Below are positions 11,401 through 23,400 of a stretch of 34,045 nucleotides of DNA, piece by piece. The translations under genes and the position numbers were made by a program. Every line of letters starts with the position of its first letter. Within the stretch, counting starts at the first letter, position 1. The notes beneath the pieces are model-generated. The model worked only from the letters and a program-made list of their open reading frames with translations, had not been told where the DNA came from and did not search any database. Origin of the DNA: Ophiothrix spiculata (lineage: Eukaryota > Echinodermata > Ophiuroidea > Amphilepidida > Ophiotrichidae); assembly GCA_000969725.1 (NCBI GenBank), contig JXSR01S034914.1; one strand, written 5' to 3'.

Positions 11401-14400
11401 AAAATAAATGTCAGTGCTTATATAGTGCTTTTCCATAATTGATCAAAGCGCTTTACATTTATTCCGTTACCAATAGAATATAACCAACTTACGCGGCTGC
11501 CTTACAATCACGGCGCCTATTGAGTATATTCCTAGTAACTACCCATGATAACGCTTGGGTCGACGAAGCAATTAGCATTAAATGTCTTGCCCAAGGACAT
11601 AACCCGTTGGCCGAAGCGGGGCTCGAACTCATGACCTACTGATTCGCAGTCCTGCGCTGTTCCACTAGACCACACGAGCTCCTCAGTGTGGTCTAGGCTT
11701 TTCTTCATACACATGTAAACATAATACCAACTTACATACGCACCATAGATGCTACTGCATGAGTCACAGGCACGTACAAGTACAAGGCATGGTGCATCTC
11801 CTGCAGTTGTGCTGTGTTCTACTACGCACACGCTTAGGCCAAAAAAAAATTGTTTGGTTGCCCTCCAGAGCTTTTTTCAGAGAGGGTCGGTCAGTCGTTT
11901 TTTTTTAATTTTTTTTTTTAATACTCTTCCACGTACTGCTAGGTCGATGGGCCGCTCCAGCCTTCACAACTTCCCCCGCGACATCCAAATCAAAACAATC
12001 AAATACTTCTTGTAGTAATTTGGGACATCTATAACATTTTGAGAGTTGAATATCGAAAAAAGCAAAAAATATAACATTTTTTTTGTAGTTTTCAGTAAGT
12101 TTTGCATATTTGTTTTGAATAAAAAAATATTTTTCAATACAAAAAAGTTTGGGTTGGGCTGAAAAATAGGGTTGGTCGGTGGAGGGCAAGCAAACATTTT
12201 TTTTTTTTTGGATATAAATTCATGATGTGAAAATTAAGGCCCGCCTATTTGGTATTGATCAAAGTATAATTAGGCTGGAAAACCCACTGGAGTCGTATCG
12301 CAGGAACCGTAAAACATTATGAGTCTTTCGTTTGACAAGAAAATATCTTTGAAAGGAGATTTAATACCTAATGTCAGCTTCAGTGTTTATTATGCATGGT
12401 CGTGGATTGCCGCGATCAAGTGGTCGCGGTAAAGTTATAGTTGGATGAGACGGCTGAAGAAGCAAAGTTTGTAACAACCATGCTTCGTAAACATCAACCC
12501 TGACACCAAAGCCATACACTCATGAAAGAGCATTGTGCAATTACTGAAGCAATGAAAAAAGCGCAAAAATAAATGTACCGCGGATATTTATGTGTATTTG
12601 TTGCAAAGGAAATTAATACTAGCCCAATGTTCACGTGCCCGAAGAAAAAAACACGCTAAATGGTCCAATATTGGCCGTGCGCGAAAATTACTGAGCGCAA
12701 AAATATTGGCGTTTACAGTATATTATATATAGCACTTCCAAAACTCAAACGGCGACAGATGGTTCTCAACAGTTATTTTGGTTTTGAACAAAGGCAGCAG
12801 TCAAGAATTGCTGATTCCAGGCAGCAGCCACTGCATGACTGGTTGACTTTTGAACTTGGGCAGATGTATATATAAGTCCAAATTTTGATTAATTACTTAA
12901 AGGGACTAGCCTAGATTCCACATAGAATTAAAAACTTATATGGAAATAATCTAAATATAGCTAAAAAGTATAGTAAAAATCCGAAAAACTTCAAAAATTT
13001 ACGCTCAAATTGAGAGAGAACTAATTTGCAATATTGTTCTTTGATGGTGATGTGACTATCCTGTGTTTCCTAAATCCTAAATTTGTACCTCAGATGGATT
13101 TACCAGATAAAAAATCAAACAAAGCTCCTAGATATTATTTAATATATATTAAAAGAGAAACAAATTCGTCAACAATAATTTGTTCGGCCATCACAGGTGT
13201 AGAAACAAGATTTTTTTAAGTTTTCAAACTAGAAACACTGTTTTCACACCACTTTTTTTTGCCGGCGAAAAAAAAAAAAGTAGGAAAGGAATTGCAATTT
13301 TCTCCAATAGTCCTCAAAATCATGGAAAACTACTTGTAGGTTATAATTACTATAAAAATGTTCTATCCATTAAAGTAAAAAAAATTTTAGGTTAAAAATT
13401 AGTAGGAAGAATCTAGGCCAGTCTCTTTGCTAATAAGCCTACAGCGAAGAAATGGGATTAATGTGACCCGTACATCAAATACCAACTTGGTACTTACCAA
13501 ATGCCATCGCAAGCCACAACCATAAACGGATCCATATCTGAGATTGAGGTAGTTTCGATGTCTGGGAATGCGCTGATCATCACCAAATACTAACTTGCTA
13601 CTTACCAAATGCCATCGCAAGCCACAACCATAAACTGATCCATATCTCATAAACTGATCCATATCTGAGATTGAGGTAGTTTCGATGTCTGGGAATGCGC
13701 TGATCATCACCAAATACCAACTTAGTACTTACCAAATGCCATTGCAAGTCACAACCATAAGCTGATTCAAATCTGAGATTGAGGGAGTTTCGATGTCTGG
13801 GAATGCGCTGATCATCACCAAATACCAACTTGCTACTTACCAAATGCCATCGCAAGCCACAACCATAAACTGATCAATGTCTGAGACTGAGGTAGTTTCG
13901 ATGTCTGGGAATGCACTGATCATCTGCTTCTCTGGCGGCAGATCTTCATTGCACTTGTAACAATGATCACCTACAGGTTTAAAAATAAAAACAAATGAAG
14001 TAAATCCTTTTTATGATGTCTACACAATTTGATAAAAACTATAACTTATGTGGATCATGTATTTTACAAAAAAGTGGGTGGCACAGCGGAAGAGAAGATA
14101 TTGTGTGTATCCAATCATGCATTGCTTCCTATGGGATTGTTCGTAGGAACTTATGTAAGTAGTTAGCAGGCTAGTTTAGTTAGTGATGAAATCATGCCCA
14201 TAAATCAAAGTTAGTTGTCGTAATCTTGCTTTTTGGATATGTTTCATCACAAGCTACTCACATAATTTCCTGTACAAAATTTCCCATCTAGGAAGTATTG
14301 CATGATGGGATACACACGATATCTTCTCTTGTACAGCGGACTTGCCACGTTTTGCTACATAGTCTCATTCCCTGGTCACATAACCTTGCAGCAAGGTTAC

Positions 14401-17400
14401 GATGTGTTTACAGCATCATACCAGCAGACACAGCGGACACCGACCGGAGTCCCACCAGTGTCAGTGAGCCATAGAGACGCTGGAAGCATGCCGCACGAAT
14501 TTAATTCCGTCTTAAAACCTTGCAGCTTGTATACGATGTCTTCAGTTATGGTCACATAACCACCGGCGTTCGACTGGGCATCGCAAGCATTCACCGGTGT
14601 CATACCGGCGTTGCGGCTTCTTGCGGCTTATGTGACCAGGGTATCAGTATCATGTTTGATCCCATGCTTCCAATTATCAAGCTTGCTTACCTACTTCGTT
14701 ACAACATGCTTGAGATTCCTATGGCAGAAATGTCATTATCAGCAAAATTTGAAATACAACCTTTTTGCGTATTTTCATCTGTAGCTCAATTAAATAAAGT
14801 TTGCAAATATTATGGTTCATTGGTGATAGATGATTGGTCACATATTGTATATCAAGTACAATAATTGCAGTTTGATTACTTTGAACACTTTCCAATAAAT
14901 GTCAAATTGTAAGGTATTTATAACTTGCGAAATAGCGTAATCCAATCTAATAAGAACATTGCTAGTTTTACATGGCCATTACCAGGTAACAATTGACTTC
15001 CAATAAGAACTTGCAATAATAGCATATAATGCTTTAAATGCAACAACATGCACATGCAATGATGTCGCAGAGGACGTATAAGTAGATTGATATTTTTAAC
15101 AGATGTCAAAGTAACAAACTAATTAAACTATGATTTTCACCTGTTTTTATTGTCAAAAATTGTCAAAATTAATTAAAATTTAAATGGTAAAATTATGGTT
15201 ATTTAAGACAATAATAACTTTCCACCATCTTTTGATACGGTCATCGTTTTAAATCGTTGGTGTTTGTTTCGTGCCTAAGTACTTTACTTTGAAAGGTATG
15301 CTACCTCAGAAAAGTACCAAGATCCCATATACAAACAACTCCAAAAACACAATATGAAATGACCTAAAAAGATGGTACACAGTTATTATTGTATATTACT
15401 CTCTTACCTATTGCTCTGGAAAGATTAAGGCCCCCGTTGACTCTGCCGTCAGGCGTGACTCTGCCACCAGCTCCTTCTATTCTTGCTAGCTCAAGTTTAT
15501 CCTCCGGTTTATGATCAAATGATAGATCTAATGCTTGCCCCCCTCGCGACAGCACACACCTCGAGTCTCCTGCGTTGGCTACGACTAAGTGTCTGTTGCG
15601 TAGTAATGCTACGACTGCTGTACAACCGCTGTCGCTGCCAGGCTGAAAATGGAGATTGAATTGACTAGTAATTAGCAATAGCATATCTAATTGCGCACTT
15701 GTGCACGCGCAAGCAATATAGCATTTACTTCTGAGATGTCAATGGGGAAATTTCGGATTTGAAAGAAAGCCTGAAAATGTTAAATACCGACCGACTTCAG
15801 TTGAGTTGAATTGATCTCAGTAGCAATAGGAATATTCAAAGTATGACAACCTGTAATAAAGAAAATATAAAATTTGAGTTCTGTTTTCAATATTGTGTAG
15901 TATTGAGCACAAAGTGGTTTCATTTTCTCGGTAGAGGCTGACATTGCACATGCGTAATCTTGAAAATGCGATCCCTATACCTACCCCACTGAGCTTTATA
16001 CCTGGAGGGAAGAAACTCTGCATACATTACAATGCATATACGTGTACGGGACGGTTCCAAACACTTGTATAGTATAAAAAAATGCTAAAATACAACTGTA
16101 TCAACAGGTTTAATATATCAGCCATTGCAACATCATTTCCCCACTAGTAACACCTCTTACAAACTCATATATTGCACGAGCCACACAATTGGTGTTTGGC
16201 ACCAATTTGTGCCTTGTTTGAACAGTTGCAGGCAGGAATTATGACAAATGAAGATTCCAAAATGTTGTTATGATTGCGCGCAAGTGAATCAAATGTGGCT
16301 GGTAATAGGTTTTAAAACATACATTTAATCGGGTCGAAGAAAAAAGTGTGCTGCGCCCTCTTGTGACCTTATCTTATTTTAGTGAATTTTTTGTTTATTT
16401 TACAAAACTTGTTATATAATCCTCAATTCCTGATCTTTTTGGTTTGTTAATGGGTCAATATTTATCAAATGGAGTACAAGAAACCCTAATCATTTCGTAT
16501 TCGTGAAAAATGCACTAACAAAATGATATAACCAGATGCGAGTATTGGCTTGCGTGTCTAAGTTTGTTGCACGCTATAAATTACGCAGAAATCCCATAAA
16601 TAGTCTTTTAAAACCTGTAAATAGTCTTTTCAAAAGAACTATTTACGGGTTTTCGTCAAGATAGCTGAAACTATTTGAAATAATGTCATAGGGTATCAAC
16701 ACGCTTAAATTTATTATACAGTATATATAACATCACATATTCAGGGGCTGTCTTTTAGGTGATACAGAGTTTTGCTCTTCTTAATTGCTCTACTCAATTG
16801 CTCTAGGTGAGCAATTTGGTGCTCCTCGTAGAATGCAAGGTTTCTGATGTTTATTGCTTTAAGCCCTTGTTTTGCTCTCCTTATGCTCACCTAAAAATCT
16901 TTATGGGAGCCGTATAATGCTCGCCTAGAAATTTCAAATTTCAGTCCCTGCATATTTATATAATGCACCTATCACTTGTAACTCCGGCCCCCAGGTATCT
17001 GGGTGCTAGCGGGGAATGCGCCCGAGCTCGTTCATCACAATTTGACAAGTCCCTGCCTAACACTCCGCCGACTTCCCCGTAGGGCGGGGCATCCTCAAAT
17101 CTGAGTCACCGACGAAGTCCCGGCCCCATACCACAGGGAAAGGGCTCAAATTTCATAGATTTACATCCCGGTCAAATTCCCCGCCTAAATGGTCACCATC
17201 GAGCCACTGCCGCATCCCCGCACGCGTTCCCCGCCTGGCGGGGACATCAGCATGCATTACTTCCCCGCACGAGCATGACGAGTTCCCCGCTAGTGCCCGG
17301 GTACCCGAATTACAAGTGATAGGTGCATAACTATAAAGCCTGACTTAATATCACTGGGAAGACTATAATTCCAGTGTAAAACCTTACATGTAACTTATTC

Positions 17401-20400
17401 CATAGGTCTCCATCACATCAAATAACATTGAGCAGACAAACCAAAATAAGGAACATGTACCTGTGGCAAGATGGGCAATATGCCCAATACGGTTTCTGTC
17501 GAGACTGTTTTTTCATGTCGACATGTCGCAATAATTTTTTGTCGACGTCGACATATTTGTCGACATAAAGTTGATATCTCGGGTTGGTTTGTGCAGGAAA
17601 AACAAAATTGTTTGGATACGCTTTATGACACGTACACTTACCCGTAACATATAGTAATGTGCTTGTTCTTTATGCGTACAACAATGTGGCTGATATAAAG
17701 TTGATATTTTGTAACTTTTTTGTTGCGAACCATCGTAATGACTATAAAAAACGGTTGTAAATGACGAACAACTAATGAGTTTTAAATTATTTAGGCAACA
17801 CTTTAAATAGTGTTTAAGCTCAACTTCCATAACTTCAAATTAAATATAAGTTTTTATGAAATTTTACTTGCCCAGTTTTGTCGACAAATGAGATTTCATG
17901 TCGACATGTCGAGATATACATAACACCTGTCGACAGAAACCTTAATGCCCAAAGAATTTTTACAGGAGAATCAGGATACGCCGTCATCTTGTGTCGCTCA
18001 TGGAGCAGAGTTATTGTACCTCCGGACATATTCGGAGTTTGGCCCGATATCCAAGCAAATCGCGTAAATCTTCACTTGATGCATATACTACAGCTGTGCA
18101 TTTTGTTTCACGCGCAAACCGTGTCTGCATTTCAAGAAGCGTGTAATAATTGGGACTTGCTCTGATCAAAGTACACCAATTTTCCCTTTGTTTAATCCAT
18201 TGTGAAGACTCTCGAAGTGAGGCACGTGGAGCCGTAAAATGACGAGTGTACAATAACTCACCCTCCATGAGCGACAATCCAAGATGGCTGCCGTCCCATA
18301 GGATTTACACGGCAGTGAATGGCGGCGAGTACTGATTCCCCTTTAAAAATTCCTTGCATATGCCAGACTTACCTCTTCTTTCTCGCCACCTGGCATGAAT
18401 GGATGTTCATCTTCTTCTTCTTCTTCATCATCCTCTTCCTCCTCATCCTCACCGTCAAAGTCCTCCTCGTCAACATCCTCGTCATCTTCCGAGTCCTCTT
18501 CATCATCGTCATCGTCGTCGAGGTCCTCTTCATCATCTTCCTCCTCCTCTTCTTCATCTTCATCGCCCTCTTCAGCTTTTGTTGCAGTGTTTTCCTTTGC
18601 ACTCTTCACTGCTTTTACTTCCTTTGTTGTTTCTGAAAAAATAAACCATTTAAAGATAAGGGAATATGCTCATACGTGATGGTGATAAAATATACTATAG
18701 ATTTAAACTTCTGCATCACAAATATTTACTAAATATATTTTTTAAAAATGGATTTGGAATCCAATTTTAACATCGTAACTGTATTTGGTAACTTCTGTCG
18801 AAAGTTATGTCAGCATTAGTGTTTCTAGAGACGATCATCAGACATCATCACATCTCTCATTGCTGATGACGCTAGATAAAGCTCCAAACGAGGTTAGTAA
18901 ATATTTGAGATTCAGAAGTTTTAACTTTTTTTTGTTAACCATAAATATGATATCCTTCTATATAACTCATGGCATGCAAACAAAATAACCAAACAATTGA
19001 TGCCCATTAATAGTGTGAAGAAAAGTTGCGGGATACAAGTGAACAGGGGCGTCAGAACCGTGTAGGCCATGTAGGCTTTGGTCGCACAACATTTTTCGAC
19101 CAGAAAAAAAAATAGATAACCACAAAATAGCAATGTACGAATTTGTTTTAAGTAGATGTTGTCTTCTGGGTCTCAGTTACAATATCCTTATCTTCGATAA
19201 CTATCGGGCCACAGGTCGCACCACTTTTATCAGTGGCCGCACCACTTTTATTTTCCTTCCGACGCCCCTGCACGTGAAGAAGTATCCATTTTAGAAAATG
19301 TACAATTTGTGAGGATGTTGAGGCAAAGAGACAAATAGATCATTCTTATAATTGTCAAATTTTCATGAGGGATATGTAACAAAGCAAAATATGGCATCAT
19401 GTGATGCACTGTGACTGATTCCATATGAGGATAGCTCGCCAGTCCGATTGCTCACTAGTCCGAATTGTAAATTAGGCTCACCAGCAGTCTCAATTTTAAA
19501 GAAGGCTCGCTAGTCCTAAAGCTTGCCAATCCGAATCTTAAAAACAGCTTTGTAGTCTAGTCCGAATTCATTAAAAGACTTGATAATCCAAATTACAAAT
19601 AAGGCTTACTAGTCAATTAAGAATAGCTTGTAAGTCTGAATAGAAAACAATTATGTGCATATTTAGCATATGGTCGTGCGTCTGGAACTGACACTAGGAA
19701 AAAGGTGGTGGCGTTGCACTTTTCCGGATGGCATCTTCATAAATTGACTATAACTTTTTAACTACATAAGCTATTTTTATAATTTTGGTGTCTTTTTAAA
19801 GCTAAAACATGCACCTTTCTGTGGTGTGAAAATCATTGGTATAGAATCTTGGGTGGTAGAGTTGTGTGCCTTTGTTTCGGGGTTGTGGAAGCGGAGGTTG
19901 TGGAAGCGGGCCATACAAAGTCTATGGGGCTTACTACCTCTCATTAGTCAAACTTTAATAATTTTACATAGGAGTGACACAAACTCATCATTTTGGTCTT
20001 ATTTTAAAGGTAAACCATCTAGCTACTTATTTTTATGTGAAAATATTGGATATATGAAGAATTGTTTATATTTACATTAAAATTATGATTAATCTGCCTG
20101 ATACTTGCATACATTTGCATTGCGCGGTGATTTTTTACAGTTTTTAGTGCCTTTCAAACTTGAAATCAAAATAAAATTTGACCTATACATCCCACCCATA
20201 AAAAGTATACATTTTCTGACAGGAAATTGCACAAGGAATCCAAATAAATCATTTAAAAAAGTCTAGGAGGTAGGGTTTGTATGTCAGATCTGGAAATGTT
20301 AACTTAAAAATATTATTTTAATGCCCAAAATTTTCCACAAATTCGACTTGGATTTTCTTCAATGTAAATAAGTAAGACCTTCCTAGAGTATACATTTTCT

Positions 20401-23400
20401 GGAGGGGAATTAAATGAGCATTTCAAATAAGATAAGAATTGGAGGGTAGCAGTAGAGGGTCTGGTGATATGCAATGATAGAAGAAAATGAAAATTTTAAG
20501 AAAAAATCCAAATATTCTCAAAGCTGACATCTTAACCCTACCTCCAACACTTTATTCAATGTCATATTTGGATTCCTTGTTCAATTTCCTTTAAGAAAAT
20601 GTATACTTTTGATAGGGTGGGGTATTTAGTTAAAAAGTTATAGAAATTTCAAACTCGAATGGTGCAAAATACTCCAAAAATCACTGTGCAACGCAAATTG
20701 GTGCCAGTTTACGACGCATGGCCATATTTAAATCATTATTTTTCAAAATCTGGACTAGCGAGCTGTTTTTGAAATTTATTATCATACACTATTAGAAATT
20801 ATTATGTTTGTTACCGTATCTTATACAGGGCTGTGAGAGTTGGCTGATAAAAAATCTGGAAATAGTGACAAAATGCCAAAAACTGGCTGAAAATAACAAA
20901 AAAAGCTGAAATTATGACTCTTTTGAAGGCATGAAAAAATCTGAAATCAGATTAAAATCTTAACTCTCACACCCCTGTTTATAGTCCAGGCCTAAGCATC
21001 TATACAGTCAATCTTCGAAATAAGCTCCCCGTTTCGCGGGTTTTTTTACTCATTAACGCGAGTTGTCAAGTAGTACTCTGCGCCGTACACGACACACTGC
21101 AATTCACGCAGTTGCATGTGATAGGTTGTTCCCGCGATCGCTACGCCAAGTTCTTGTCACTGGGGAAAATTGACCAGTCAAAACGATCATGATGTGTCAG
21201 CTGTGTCAGGTTATTTAAATTCTGAATTACACGTACGCACGGACTGCGTAGAAGCACAATTGTTTGAATATTCTGGAGGCGATTTTCAGGGAGCTTATTT
21301 ATAAGATAGACTTTACCTTTGTCTTGTTGACCTTTGACCTCTCCTGCTTCCCCGTTGCATACTTTCTCTTTGGCATCACCATTGTCGTCAAAATGAATGT
21401 GTTTTGCGCCGCCATCTTTGCCCTTAGCATCTCCCTTCTCATCAACTGCTTCCACACTAGCGACCCCTTTTGAACGAGTCTTTGAATCGCCATTGGCATT
21501 TACAATTTGTGCTTCTACTCTTCGAGGCACTTTTTTATCAGAGTCCTCTGATGATTTTGAGTCATCTTCAGTTCTATGCTCCCCATTTGATGATGAGGTT
21601 GTGGAGGAGGAGGATGATGCTGATGATGATTCTGAAGATTTATCTTTGAGAATCCCATCTTCCTCTCCAAGATCACCATTTGGGAATGCGGGCTGCTTTT
21701 TTCTGACCATAGGTGAAAGAAGGTCATTTCTGTCCAGTTTCTTACGGAGGGAACCGATCTTTTGTGGTTCGTATTGATATTTTGCAAGGAGGTCGTTGAG
21801 CGGGAGATTGGCTTCCTCTTGGAGTGCTTCTGCTTCTTCTTCATCAGCTGAAAAAAGAAGAAATAAAAACAATCTTTTTTATTAGAATAATGATCAATTT
21901 GCAGCCCAAGGTACAAGTAAAAGCTGATGCCATTTGCTGACTCAATTGATGAATAGGGAAAAGAATTTGCGAAATTAAATCCTCACAAAAATATTGTCCA
22001 ATTTCATGTTTTGAAACAACAATCTATTGACCCTGATCCCTATCTTCGTAAATGGAATGATCCGAGTCTAAAAAATACCCGGACGTTGATGTAAACATGA
22101 GTTTAGTAAAATGTTTGATTTTTTCTGTAACGGTCGTGCGTCTGGAACTGACACTAGGAAAAAGGTGGTGGCGTTGCACTTTTCCGGATGGCATCTTCAT
22201 AAATTGACTATAACTTTTTAACTACATATTTTTATAATTTTGGTGTCTTTTTAAAGCTAAAACATGCACCTTTCTGTGGTGTGAAAATCATTGGTATAGA
22301 ATCTTGGGTGGTAGAGTTGTGTGCCTTTGTTTCGGGGTTGTGGAAGCGGAGGTTGTGGAAGCGGGCCATACAAAGTCTATGGGGCTTACTACCTCTCATT
22401 AGTCAAACTTTAATAATTTTACATAGGAGTGACACAAACTCATCATTTTGGTCTTATTTTAAAGGTAAACCATCTAGCTACTTATTTTTATGTGAAAATA
22501 TTGGATATATGAAGAATTGTTTATATTTACATTAAAATTATGATTAATCTGCCTGATACTTGCATACATTTGCATTGCGCGGTGATTTTTTACAGTTTTT
22601 AGTGCCTTTCAAACTTGAAATCAAAATAAAATTTGACCTATACATCCCACCCATAAAAAGTATACATTTTCTGACAGGAAATTGCACAAGGAATCCAAAT
22701 AAATCATTTAAAAAAGTCTAGGAGGTAGGGTTTGTATGTCAGATCTGGAAATGTTAACTTAAAAATATTATTTTAATGCCCAAAATTTTCCACAAATTCG
22801 ACTTGGATTTTCTTCAATGTAAATAAGTAAGACCTTCCTAGAGTATACATTTTCTGGAGGGGAATTAAATGAGGATTTCAAATAAGATAAGAATTGGAGG
22901 GTAGCAGTAGAGGGTCTGGTGATATGCAATGATAGAAGAAAATGAAAATTTTAAGAAAAAATCCAAATATTCTCAAAGCTGACATCTTAACCATACCTCC
23001 TACACTTTTTTCAATGTCATATTTGGATTCCTTGTTCAATTTCCTTTAAGAAAATGTATACGTTTGATAGGGTGGGGTATTTAGTTAAAAAGTTATAGAA
23101 ATTTCAAACTCGAAAGGTGCAAAATACTCGAAAAATCACTGTGCAACGCAAATTGGTGCCAGTTTACGACGCATGGCCATACATCAACGTAGGAGTATAC
23201 ATGTATGTGGTTTGCAAATGGAATGATCCAAGTCTAAAAAAATACCCAGATGTTGATGTAGACATGAGTTTCGTAAAATTGTTTATTTCTTTCTATAAGA
23301 TCAATGATACTACGAAGTATATGGACACACAAGTAGGAGTATATGTGGAGTCTTTTTTTGCAGATAAATTATCATTTGTGTATACATCGATATTCTAGAA

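Noticed and set aside
13399-13855. Minus-strand repeat-containing frames ([17 protein letters not shown])
   Set aside because: They are ghost exon 7 copies read in the wrong frame; the periodic pattern comes from the 108-nt DNA repeat.
16964-17327. CpG-island promoter of a second gene
   Set aside because: Inverted arms and TAA flanks show a transposed unit, and no coding exon follows on either strand.
18395-18679. Serine-rich and other plus-strand frames over PPM1G exon 5
   Set aside because: They are the antisense of the GAA/GAT codon run; exon 5 on the minus strand has splice sites and matches PPM1G.
19826-20080. 84-codon frame in the 1.05-kb element as a real gene
   Set aside because: It is identical in both copies simply because the copies are nearly identical DNA; no domain or codon bias supports it.
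21397-21916. Plus- and minus-strand frames over exon 4
   Set aside because: Other frames of the low-complexity PPM1G insert; they lack matching splice phase.
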